Shown one piece after another: positions 34,472 to 45,646 of a stretch of 64,000 nucleotides of DNA. Within the stretch, counting starts at the first letter, position 1; every line of letters begins with the position of its first letter. The DNA comes from Azolla caroliniana (Eukaryota > Polypodiophyta), in the NCBI GenBank assembly GCA_043228905.1, contig JBHGNT010000003.1:22754001-22818000 (forward strand). Reading direction: 5' to 3'. The notes beneath the pieces were generated by a model. It had not been told where the DNA came from, did no database searches, and was given only the letters and a program-made list of their open reading frames with translations. The position numbers were made by a program, and so were the translations under genes.

Positions 34472-34747
34472 TTACTGAAATTTTATATACGCTTGTAAAA
34501 GAATGGGTTCACAAAGCATATCTGGAAGAGGAAAAACAAGTGTTTGTTTGTTGTGCATGGCCTTTCCCCATCTTTGAGGAGACTTGACCAACCTTGTCTT
34601 CACATTTTTGGCATAGTAGACTTCGAGATGGACAAACGACTCCCCAAACACGTAAGAATCATCCCACTTGGGCTCCAGGAGGGTGGATTTGCCTGATCCT
34701 TTAAAACAAAAGAATGATTCCACATCCCTATCCATGAATGGTTCCAC
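34472..34747 (-). CDS. Unrecognised open frame, 91 codons
   Basis: It reads MEPFMDRDVESFFCFKGSGK, then EPKWDDSYVFGESFVHLEVY and a Lys-rich middle. Composition looks more protein-like than neighbouring short frames, with few low-complexity residues, and GSGKST resembles a P-loop core but lacks the full GxxxxGK(S/T) spacing. No splice partners were found. It could be a fragment of a transposon protein or fortuitous. Confidence 0.25.
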   Translation of the reverse strand: MEPFMDRDVESFFCFKGSGKSTLLEPKWDDSYVFGESFVHLEVYYAKNVKTRLVKSPQRWGKAMHNKQTLVFPLPDMLCEPILLQAYIKFQ

Positions 34748-34749
34748 AT

Positions 34750-36530
34750 TCCAATCCTTCCCTAGTTGTTCTCATCTCCTTATCCAATAATTGCTATTAT
34801 TATGGCACAATACACATCAACCTTCCAAATTTGGGAGGTTTTTGGGTCAAAGGCGGACCTTAATAATTGGTTGAGTTTGCTTTTTCCATGGATGAGATTG
34901 TAGGAAACTATGGTATAACACCACATTTTGTTATAGGAGTTTCGTATAAAATAGCAACACATGATCTCAAGTTTTGATTGGTGGAAATTGTGGATCACCA
35001 AACAATGGGTAGATCACTCAACATGGTAACCACTTGCACCCCCTAGAAGGGCTTGTGTCCTTGGTCTATGATGATGCTTAACATTTTACTTATCTTTGTA
35101 TACGACCAACCTCTTGGTCATGTAAATATAAAACCCATTTGCAAATTCTAATATGAGAATTGCACTTCCCGCCCAAAAAACTACGACAATCCGTTTGGGT
35201 TGCAACATCAATGTTGTGGGGATTTTACATTATTGTAAGAATTAATTTATTATCCAAGAAAACAATTGTGTTTATTGATGTAACATTTGATTAAATCTAT
35301 CTTTTCCGAAACAAAATGATTTGTAGTAAAAGTATTATGGTGCAAACACAATATCTTTGTCTTAATTGGTGAATGAATTTAAAAGTTCTTAAACTCATTA
35401 ACGTTCCCAAAATTCCTACTTGCTATGGAGGTACTAAAATATATGGTGTCTATTAAGTAACATGACCTTGCAAGGATATGGCAACTATGCCAATGTGGAA
35501 ATTAATGGTAGATTATATGTGACCGCTTACATTCCTAGCAAAACAACATTTGTTGTAAATTCTATCATCAATAATGTAGGACCAAGTAGGAATTGGATAA
35601 AAGCAATCCTAATCCACAATTAGGATTGGTGGGGTACCTAAAGCCACAAAGAAATACCATCGACATCACATGGAAAGTGATCATACTAATCTGAAGACGA
35701 ATAGCAACAATGTTGGATTTTGATACCTTGAAGAAGAATAGGCTTGTCAACTCTCTCATGAAGAGGGCTACAAAGCTGAAAAACAAGTCTTGCATCATAT
35801 ATTCAAGGTTATGACAAGCTTGCAATGCATTTTGCAAAAAGATAAGGGGAATATAAAAAGGAAAACATGGGCATTGAGTAGTATATGTAAAAAATGTGTA
35901 TTGGTTCATCAATTGTCTCTAACCAATAGGCCTTGCAACATTAATCAACATGAAAAAAAAAATTGGAACTTTGAGAAGGACTTTTGATGGCATCATAGAA
36001 GAAGCAAAACTCAAGAGAACGTCACAGTCAAGAATGACCCCTTGAAACAGTCGAGAACCATGACTAGTCAAAACCTCCTCAAAGGTAGAGATTGTCGTTT
36101 CCATTTGTCTCTACATCATCCCCTTCCATGATCCTAGTCATGGGCATAAACAATTGAATAGGAACATTTGTTGATGGAAATAATGTCATAATCTGTAGTT
36201 ATAATAACCTATGAGGCTTAGTGTTTCCAATCTAAAATAGTGTTGATGGCCAAATGTATGTAACAAACATTGGCATGTTCTAATTTTGGGATGCTACTAT
36301 TTATTAAGTAAGAATGGTTAATGGCATATAGGTTTGTTACATAAAAGGAACCCTTTAGGGTTTCCAAATTGTATAAGAGGCAACACTCTCGTGTAAAAAA
36401 GGTCTCTTGGTGCCATCTACGTTTTGGTTCTCATTCTCTCCCTTTTGCCTCCACTAAGAGCCACTTTTCTCCATACACTTGCCTCCATATAGCTTTTTCA
36501 AACTAATTAATTCATGAAATACATGCATCT
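34750..36530. other. Gene-poor intergenic DNA
   Basis: I see no gene. Near 36340-36480, GGAACCCTTTAGGGTTTCC followed by a TATA-like TTGTATAAGAGG and a CT-rich leader resembles an LTR or promoter, but no partner copy is present. Confidence 0.45.
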
Positions 36531-36534
36531 TACT

Positions 36535-36688
36535 TAGTAATTATCTACTTAACTAAGACACCTCCTATTTTTTTATGTAGTAATTATCTACTTAATTAAG
36601 ACACATCCTATTTTTTTATGTAGTATATATCTACTTAATTGAGACACCTCCTATTTTAATTGTGTAGTAATTATCTATTTAATTAAGG
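36535..36688. repeat. 43-bp tandem repeat, about 3.6 copies
   Basis: Units begin TAGTAATTATCTACTTAA at about 36535, 36578, 36621 and 36665, with a few substitutions each. Non-coding. Confidence 0.85.
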
Positions 36689-37040
36689 TTAACATATTTT
36701 TTAATTAGTGTCATATGCATCAAACAATGCTTAAAATCAATGCATCAAACCAAAGAACTCCATCCTTTCGAAGTTGTGAAAAAACATGAAAACAATTACT
36801 ATTCATTAGTACAAGTATTTATCATAAATGTACAAAAGATGCTTGGCGTCGATATACGATAAACACAAAGCATTAGTTGTTATAGGCATAACAAACCACA
36901 CCAATTATATAGTTAATTTTAATCAGTTAAGGGTAAGATGGTTGGGAAACTAATTGTCCTATGAACTAGGACAAACTCATAAGGACCTATGCTACATGGT
37001 AAGTTTGGGAGCCTTAAGTGCTAGGCTCTATATTATGACA

Positions 37041-37190
37041 TATTGACACATTGTCAAGAGTTTATTGGTGAGGAACCAAAGTTCTCTTCTTTAGATATGT
37101 TATTGAATACAAGGTATATTGACACATTATCAAGAATTTATTGGTGAGGAACCAAAGTTCTTTTCTTTGGATATGTTATTTTGTGGTATG
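37041..37190. repeat. 76-bp tandem duplication
   Basis: TATTGACACATTGTCAAGAG and the following 50 bases recur 76 bp later starting at about 37117, with few changes (GGTGAGGAACCAAAGTTCT in both). Confidence 0.85.
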
Positions 37191-39250
37191 GGAAACCGAT
37201 GGTATTTTATGTTTGTCTCATGCCCTTCGGTCGAGGTGGTCAATGTGGTTTAGCACCCATGATCCATTTTTTCCCTTAATCTTGTATTATTTATCCCATC
37301 ATTAGTTTGATTCGTATATTAATTTGTCACATCCAAAATACCAATTGTTGATCATGGCATTTATCCTAATATGTATATAGTTGGTTCTAGTTCAAAGTGG
37401 AAGCTTCCATATCCTCCAAAGTTGGTTGCAGAAGCTCTAACATTGCATTTCATTGTGACCCTTATGCGAGGGGAAATTCATTTGAGTTGTTCACTTTGTA
37501 CCCATCTCAAGTTCTTGGTCTAGGGAGATTGGGAATCTTGATTGGTTCTTACTTTCTTTTCGTATGAGGTATCATCAATAAGGCAAAATCATTTTTTCAC
37601 AGAAAACTTTCATTGGTATACTTAGTTAAAGGGGGAAACATTTTCACTTTAGAAGTACGTCAATGCAGCAAAAGTAATCAACATCTTGCAGTGTTAGAGG
37701 TCCTTTTTTTTTGCCAACAATGGTTTATATTATGTCTAAAGTTATTAAATTACATGATACTTCAACACAGATTTTTACCTTTTCAACTACTTTAAGTCTG
37801 CCACACCCACAACAGATATCTCCCAAACCATTACCAAGACCAATTGTACATGGCCACCAGCCTCATGTCGGTGGAGGAAATACCTAGAGAGGTGGTTGAT
37901 ACCTCCAACGTATACAACCATTAACCATGTAGGAGACAAATTTCATCCTTTCCCATCTCTTCTTAAAACGTTAGAGATCATTTTGCATTGACTTTCTTTT
38001 TATTATAACATAAATTAGATTCTTTTCAAATTTCATTGTTAGGTGTGAAAATATTTGGATGTGAACACAAAGTCCAATTCAATTTAAATATAAAATTTGT
38101 TCTTTGGATAAAATATTGATGATATATATAAGATCCAATACAAACATAGAAAACAAAGGAGGAATCCACATATAGAATGTTTTGAGGAAAAACATGTTTT
38201 CTTTACTAATAGTGATGTTTAAAATTTGAATGATTAAAAGCTTTATCCCATCACCATGTACACATACGTGACTGAGGTTATTATGATTTCTTTTCTTAAG
38301 TTGTGTGTCCCCTATTATCTCAAACACAACTTACAAAAGCAGGTAATAAGATGGTGACCCTCCATTTAAGCCCTTGTCGATATACACCATTTTATTTGTA
38401 GATATACGTCATCTGATTTTTCACATTGTACATTTTCGATATTTTAATATTTTGCAATGGCAACAACATTTCATATACACGAGTAGGAAAACATGCACTT
38501 TCCCAAGCCTATCATCTCCTATTAGTGTTTAAAATTTATCTACCCTCTTGAGATTCGATACATGAATGATTGGGACATCAAAATAAGGCATTCCCAAAAT
38601 GATGGTATTGGAGATATACAAATATATATATATATATACACACACACATATACATGTAACCTGTTAGTTTGACCCCAATGTGGTGATGTGTTTGTGGGGG
38701 AAGCCAAATAAATGTGAAAACTGGTAATTAATATCTAAGGATGTTGTCAGAACTTGACACTACATGCCAACAACCTCTAGGTGCCTACGAGGAAGATTGA
38801 TAGATAGATAGATTTTTTTAGCGTCCATAGAGAGGCCAATATTGGCCCATAGGACCTAAGTACAAAAGTTATCTTGATGTATGTCTCCTTCCTAAGAAGA
38901 GATACAGAGAGACGTGAAAGAACCTAACACTTAAAAGGTGTTATCAGGACCTCATGACATGCACGCATGAGATGTTTGCACGGAATTGGCGCGCTAGATA
39001 TGATATGTGGACACTTACGTGTCGAAGCTTGAACTTTGGCACACGATGTAAGTATAAAAGAATTAAAGAAGAACAAACAAAAGCATATCTCTGAATTAGG
39101 AGAGTGTTATCAATTCATGATGTGAAAGGAGAGGATAATTATTGTGAAGGAGACAAGCATGAAAGAGTAGAATCTTTATCCTAGTAACCCTTTGGAAGCA
39201 TTGAGTTCTAAAGAAGGAATAGAAGGAATTTTAGTGTCACGAGGATCATG
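37191..39250. other. Intergenic DNA upstream of the multicopper oxidase gene
   Basis: No gene recognised. GACACTTACGTGTCG at about 38969 contains an ACGTGTC element of the ABRE/G-box type. TATAT and CACACA tracts lie at about 38620-38650. Confidence 0.5.
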
Positions 39251-39260
39251 TGAAGATGTG

Positions 39261-39270
39261 GTCACGTGAC
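39261..39270. promoter_or_regulatory. G-box palindrome GTCACGTGAC
   Basis: A perfect 10-bp palindrome containing CACGTG, about 45 bp upstream of a TATA run and 370 bp upstream of the oxidase start codon. bHLH and bZIP factors bind such sites; which one acts here cannot be read from sequence. Confidence 0.6.
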
Positions 39271-39310
39271 AAAACCCTCCTCTAGCTTTAATTTGTGTTT
39301 GTTTGTGTGT

Positions 39311-39321
39311 GTATATATATA
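39311..39321 (+). promoter_or_regulatory. Candidate TATA box of the multicopper oxidase gene
   Basis: GTATATATATAGG lies at the right distance from the G-box. A leader of about 280-300 bp would follow, including the three-copy repeat at 39454-39608. Confidence 0.5.
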
Positions 39322-39453
39322 GGCATGTAAGCCCAAGTAAATTATACCTTCAAATTTGGAGGCCCCCTCTCAAAGGCAACGAAAAGGCCATACACACATA
39401 GCCACTACTAATTCATTAGTTTAGTAGCTTAATTAAGAGGCAGAATCACAAGA

Positions 39454-39608
39454 AAGTTTCATCATCATGTATAATGATACAAATCCCTAGCTAATAATCA
39501 AAAGAAGTTTCATCATTATCATGTATATTGATACAAATCCCTAGCTAATAATCAAAAGAAGTTTCATCATGATCATGATGTATATTGATACAAATCACTA
39601 GCTAATAA
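39454..39608. repeat. Three-copy direct repeat in the oxidase leader
   Basis: AAGTTTCATCAT...GATACAAATC.CTAGCTAATAAT occurs at 39454, 39505 and 39559 (periods 51 and 54 bp). The last copy ends 24 bp before the first ATG. Confidence 0.9.
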
Positions 39609-39631
39609 TTTCACTCAACATAAACATTTGG

Positions 39632-40963
39632 ATGGTGTTGATGCCGATTAGCGTGAGCATGGATCGAATGCGGTTATTATTGCACGGATTAGTGTTGATG
39701 ATTCTCATTAGTGCTGATAATGTGATTAGCAATTCAAATGACGGTAACGATCTTACCGTGTGCGAGGCTCCATCACCTGCCTTGGACCCATTTGTTGATG
39801 AGATCACATTTCCTAGCTACATTTCTCTCTCCTCTCAACAACCTAACATCACTCTGGGTGCTTTCAGAATCTCTCAGGTACATCCGAAGTTTTAACTCCT
39901 CCTTAGCATCTAATCTTTTCCTCGAATTCGTCTCGAGTGATATCGATCGAGCTTGTCTAATCGCCACTTGCTTAGGATTAATCGATGCCAAACATTCATT
40001 TAATTGTTCATTCGATTTGATTGATGACCATTGATTATTTTACTTATCAATGTATTAAATGCTTGTTTCATGGTTAAATGTATGTTTATTGCAGAAGGTG
40101 CATCGTGATCTTCCCAACACTACTCTATATGCATTTGGAACCACTCTACAAACTGCTTCCTTCCCTGGCCCTACACTACTTGTAATTAACAACTTGCTCT
40201 CTCTAATCACACACACACACACACACACACACTTTGTTCTTTTTATCGTAATTTGCTCTCTCCCTCTGTCTGTCTGATCTTAGCATGCATGGTAAGTTTA
40301 TTGTCAATAGCCCCAAGTTAACAAAGGTTTTTGTGTGCTTTTGAAAAAGCTGTCTCTCTAAATAAGGGATAAAAAAAAGGAGTATTAAACCTTTGAAACA
40401 ATAGGCCTTAAGGTAGCTTCAAACATTCCAATCATAGATACAATGAATTTGGGTTCCTCGCCCACTTGGAATCGAGAAAGAGCTGTTTCGAAATTACAGC
40501 TCAATCATATAGATAGGAGTTGTGAATTTTGTTACTCGTTATCTCGCGCATTCATTCGAAAGCATGTCATTCGAGGAGGACACATATATGTATCCAATCA
40601 AAGAACACTTCGTGATGCATCACAGAGCGAAAGCTACCTCTTCAACGATTTGTGACACATTGATCCGTGCACATTCTCTTCGATGTAAGATTGGGTGTCA
40701 AGTGAGCCCATGTGAGATCAACACGCATTAGACCATATACATGTTTTCTCCCCTAACATGTGTGCAAGGCCAAATAATCATCACACTACTAATATGCTCC
40801 ACCTTTGACCACATTCAAGTTTGCTTTCCCCACATTTGTAACCTTGACCTATTGTTAATATGTACATAGTCTCTCTCCCCAAGCTGAGAATATGCAAGTT
40901 CTTAGTCGCAACATTCACATATGTATGTATGTATGTATGTATGCATGTATGGGTGTATCTATG

Positions 40964-41014
<51 letters not shown>

Positions 41015-44000
41015 GTGTGTGTATTTGTCAATCCATACGTGCATGAGAAATGTTGTCTATCTATGCATATATGTATGTCTAATTGAATGTTTACATGTAT
41101 GTGTGCATGTATAATGTATGTATATTCAATCTATCCATATGTGCATGAGAATGGTGTCTATATGTATGTGTGTATTTGCATATTTATACGTATGTATGTA
41201 TAATTGTGTATTTTATCTCAGGTTGTACTCTAAATTCGTTTTTCAAGATGGAAAATGTAAGCCACAAAATATATGATTGTTTGACAAGGGTGGTCTGCTA
41301 AGAAGTACCCCCTTCCTTTTTCAGGGAAAAAGAAAAAGGAATTACCCCGTTCCCCAATGCCCAATAATGTTGTTTTGTGCCTAGTGCAATCTATAATAAT
41401 TGTGAATCATTGTGAATTACATTGTCATGTGATTTTACTAGCATACGGTTGAGAAAGTGGCATATGGCCTTGAGGCCTAGTTAAAAACTCACATGTATTA
41501 TTCAAACATATCTAGTATGCAATATTATTCCCTTGAATGGTTAAGATTTGCTCGACTCTTGTTTGGCTAGACAAAATTCACACTTTCCAAGCTCAAAGGT
41601 AATGCGGTTACTTTTCTCTTATCGAAGTACAACAATATTATTTTTTGTCACAATCTGACTATTGGAACAATTTTTCAGATTTGTGTTCCATTCTCAGGCA
41701 TGGATAACTTATTCTCATATAATTTATTTGTATACAAGCAGTAGTGGAAAGGCAAAACTTTGGTTACTATGGGAATAGGATCAATTTCAATGTTGATTTT
41801 ATTGATTTGAACTTTTTAAGGGGTAGTTTGTAAAATGAACGTTGTTAGACAACACACACACACACACACAAAGTTTGTAGGCAATGTTGGACATTATATG
41901 CATATAAATACATACATAAATAATATAAGGACAAGAGAATATACATTACATGCATGCATATATTTATGAATGCTAAGCATTCGGGGCATTTATAAGCAGT
42001 TAATTCATTTGTTGGAATATATTACGTTGTGTGCACGTATTTATGAATGCTAGGCATTCAAGGCATTCATAAGTTGTTAATTCATTGGAATATATTAATA
42101 ATTACATTGTGTGCCCTCGTTGTCATGTTATGAATTTTACCTTCTCTATAATACTTACTTTAAGCCAGCCTAATGATCTTAAATGCCTCAAGCAAATTCT
42201 AATATCCATTTTAATACATAGGGCACATATGTAGATATGTTTACTTTTCCATAAATTTAACTAGTGAAGAAAGTGCAGTGTTCTTGTCTCAAGACATTCG
42301 CATCGAAATGTGTGCATTTAATCAAGCTCAAATAGAAGCTATAGTCTTGAGTAAACCGTACCAATCTTTTCACAAGAAAACTTTGCCATTATTTGTCGCA
42401 CTAGCTTGTGGATCATTAGTGTCGGTTCAATATCCAAGACATAGTTTGATATGAACATATATAAAGTGAGTTGAATTGAATAGCTTTACTATACATAAAC
42501 TAGGGAGAATTGGGAAAGTGGTTTGTCCAAACCATGAACATATATAAAGTGAGTTGAATTGAACACCTTTATTATAAATAAACTATGGAGAATTGGCAAG
42601 TTCCAATATCATTACAAGATGCCAATGTTAATACATAACATAGATACTTGTGTATACTACATGTTTGTGTTTACATGTATGTCGCGGGATTTGCAAACGC
42701 ACACCTTTCAACATCTCCACCTAGCTAAAGTCCATATCTACAAAGCATATTACCACATTAGATGTCGCCACACATGTGGTCTCATTTTTACATCTTTAAC
42801 AAGCTCAAAGTGTATTTTAGATATACAATACAAATTTACAAGTACACAATGGCCTAAATGCTTTATTTATTTGAGTGTAAATTTGGATAATGTTAGTCAA
42901 GATATTTGCTTCTTTTTATGCACATGAATCTTACAAAACTCTAGTTTCTATGTAGAGAAATAAGAAGAATTTCACTCTTTTCATTACTATCGGAATGTTC
43001 ATTTGCTCATCTTTTTTATATGTATGCGCGTATTTATATATAACATATACACACATGATGATGACAAGATTTCGAATGTAGGCACAAGTGGGTATTCCCG
43101 CATATGTGAGGTGGGAGAACCACATTGAAGATTCATCCCACTTACTTGGGACTGACAATGCAATTCCATGGGCCAATCCGAGCCAAGGGGGTGTGCCAAT
43201 AGTCGCCCATTTGCATGGTGCACAAGTCGAGAGTCCATCAGATGGGCACCCTAACGCATGGTTTACTCACCTCAACGAAACAGGGGAAACTTATGTGAAA
43301 CAGGACTATACTTATCATAATCAGCAAAGCGCGGCTATGTTATGGTACCACGATCACACACATGGTATTACTCGGTTGAATCTCTTCGCGGGCTTGATGG
43401 GCATGTATATCTTGGTGGATGGGGCTCCCTCTTCGTCGTTTACTTCGTCTTATTACAATGACGAGGAAGAGCAGCAACTACCCATTGGTTTACCGCTATT
43501 GATCCGAGACTGGAAATTCTCTGAGAACGGGTCTTTAAACTTTCCTCTGTATGGGACGTCGGGGACGATCCTGAGGTGGTGCGCTGAATACGGAGACGTG
43601 ATGGTTGTGAACGGAGTGGCAGTTCCATACCTGAGGGTTCTACCGGGGACATACCGCTTCCGGCTCCTCAACGGGTGCAACGCGAGGTTCCTGGAGCTCT
43701 CCCTGAGCCATCCGTCATTATATTTCTTGCAGATCGGGGGAGACGGCGGGACCTTCCTTCCTCACACCCGGAACCTGACCACTCTTCTGTTCGCGCCAGG
43801 CGAACGAGTGGACGCTCTGATCGACTTCTCAGATCTCGAAGACGGCACGGAGATCATTGTCATCAACACGGGCCCCGCGCCTTTCCCGATCGGGAAACTC
43901 GCTTATTCCACGAACGGGACCTTCTATGTCATGAAATTCGTGGTCGACAGCTCCTACGGGATCCTCGAAGGTCTTGTCAACAACACTTCGATTGGTAAGA

Positions 44001-45004
44001 CTCAAGAAGCTGCTCGATCCATGGTGGATATGGCTCCTCGATTAGGGTTCCGTCCCACGGATCGCCATTCTACACAGAGAAGTTCCATGCCAGGTTTAGG
44101 GTTCGAATCCAACTCGCATGAGAGCGATTCTTCCTCGCGAAGAAGAAGACATGTTAGGCACAAAAATGCTGATTTAGTTCGTCAATCCAGCTCACCCCAA
44201 CGAAGAAAGCACAGATCGATGCGTGCTCATTTAGGGTTTCCATCCAACATAGACGCCTTATTGTCGTCGTCTTCTTCCTCCTCGGCAACTGATCGAACTA
44301 GCCAAATTACCGAATTACAGAGAGAATCCATGTTCCTATCTTCTCAACTAAGCAAATCCGTGCCCAAAACACCATTTTTAAGCGAAATCAGTTCTGTTTC
44401 CAAACCTCTAGCTGATCTCGGACCCATCATAGCTTCTGAGGCACAGACAGCTATGTTCATTGATAGGAGTACTAGCAAGAATGATATGAGGATGAACGAG
44501 AATATAACGGTTCGAGGATTTACAATGCGTTCTTTTCAAGGTCTCCATGGCGAGCCGAACCATCTCCTTCTCAACAACAAATCATGGAGTGATCCCATTA
44601 TTGATTTCCCAACAGTTGGAAGCACAGAGATATGGGAGCTTATCAATCTTGGCGCAGATGCACACAACATGCACATCCACCTTGTTCATTTCAAAGTGAT
44701 AAACCAACAATCTTTCTCGAGTATCGATTACGAAGCAGAGAGGTGCGCCTTCGATCTTCCGTATCCACATCCCAACAGTTGCTTCACTGAGGAACCACAA
44801 GTACCCGAATATTCGAGCTATGCTTGGAAAGACACTGTGATCGCATGGCCTGGCAATGTGACTAGACTTCTGCTCAGATTTACTTCCATGGATGGATCTT
44901 CGTTTCCTTTCAATCCCACACTTGAACCTGGCTACCTTTGGCATTGCCACACAGGTGACCATGAAGACTATGAGATGATGAGACCGTTCCAGTTACGTTT
45001 CTAA
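39632..45004 (+). CDS. LPR1/LPR2-like multicopper oxidase with in-frame insert
   Basis: Exons 39632-39877, 40095-40181 and 43082-45004 join in phase 0 to 751 residues. An N-terminal hydrophobic stretch (LLLHGLVLMILIS) is a likely signal peptide; ATG at 39659 is an alternative start. Cupredoxin 1 has FPSYISLSS and FPGPTLL. Copper-ligand motifs are complete: HLHG (154-157), WYHDHTHG (199-206), HNMHIH (639-644) and HCHTGDHEDYEM (732-743, with the T1 Cys 733). The closest family is the LPR ferroxidases, which oxidise Fe(II) in the apoplast and act in root response to phosphate. Residues about 416-580, between cupredoxins 2 and 3, are a Ser/Arg-rich segment not expected in the family, which is near 580 residues long. 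Without it the length fits. Intron 2 is 2.9 kb. The gene is convergent with the SRPBCC-like gene. Confidence 0.9.
40182..43081. other. Intron 2 of the oxidase gene, with microsatellites
   Basis: 2.9 kb without recognised genes. TGTA and GT runs fill about 40915-41025 and continue more weakly to 41215. A CA run is at about 41851-41871. Near 41940-42110, ATTTATGAATGCTA.GCATTC.GGCATT occurs twice. At 40797-40860 there is a short match to the dispersed repeat seen at 21464 and 47886. Ser/Val/Cys-rich frames here come from the microsatellite. Confidence 0.8.
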
Positions 45005-45646
45005 AAATCAGTTGTCCCATCACCATCATTTGAGCATAAAAATGTAATGATGCTTTTTTGCTTACAATCACGGCTATGTTTTCTAGGCCCTATGATCCCT
45101 TATGTCAAGCCATTACCACAGTAGTAAGCTTTAATAATACTACGTGATGATGAGGCCATTTCAATTACATTTCTAAAGGCAATTATTCATCAATCAAACA
45201 TAGAAACATGATGATTTGCTGCTTTGGATATTTTTTCTAAGCCCTATCATCCGAAGCTTTTTCTTTTACTCCATGTAGCATAGACAAGTCTGCTCCACAA
45301 ATTTGTCGCATATAACTATCATAGCTTCTTTTTTGGCCCTATGATCCTTCAGGCAAAGGTTTTGCCTGCCAAATGTTTATGTTAAAATCCCTCCTCTCCA
45401 TTGTAGTAGCTTTGCTCTGTGAATACACATCATCTCTCTTCAATACATCATGCATACAATAAAAAATAGATTGTTTTTGTTTTTCAAAACATTAAGAAAT
45501 CTTTAACACTTCGGTCTGCATAGTATTAGTGTTTTGTAATGTAATGCCAGGCTAATGGCAAACTTTGCCTGTGAATTGATTGAATTAGATGCTTTCAGAT
45601 TTTAATACAGCAACGATACAATTATGCTGTCTATAAATCAAAGAGA
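45005..45646. other. Convergent 3' intergenic region
   Basis: 642 bp between the stop codons of the oxidase (+) and the SRPBCC-like gene (-). It holds the duplicated oxidase tail and presumably both polyadenylation regions; no other gene is seen. Confidence 0.7.
45144..45176 (+). pseudogene. Duplicated last codons of the oxidase exon
   Basis: VMMRPFQLHF and a TAA repeat the end of the oxidase (EMMRPFQLRF, stop at 45004). The similarity runs on into the 3' flank: both copies are followed by a GATGATTTGC/GATGCTTTTTTGC block and by CTAGGCCCTATGATCC or CTAAGCCCTATCATCC. A third GGCCCTATGATCC is near 45335. It is a local tandem duplication of the gene's 3' end. Confidence 0.75.

Noticed and set aside
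40860-41114. Cys/Val-rich coding frames in oxidase intron 2
   Set aside because: They are TGTA and GT microsatellite translation inside an intron bounded by exons with conserved oxidase sequence.
44041-44240. Telomere-like TTTAGGG repeats
   Set aside because: Only three isolated TTAGGGTT occurrences at irregular spacing, inside a coding frame; not a telomeric tract.
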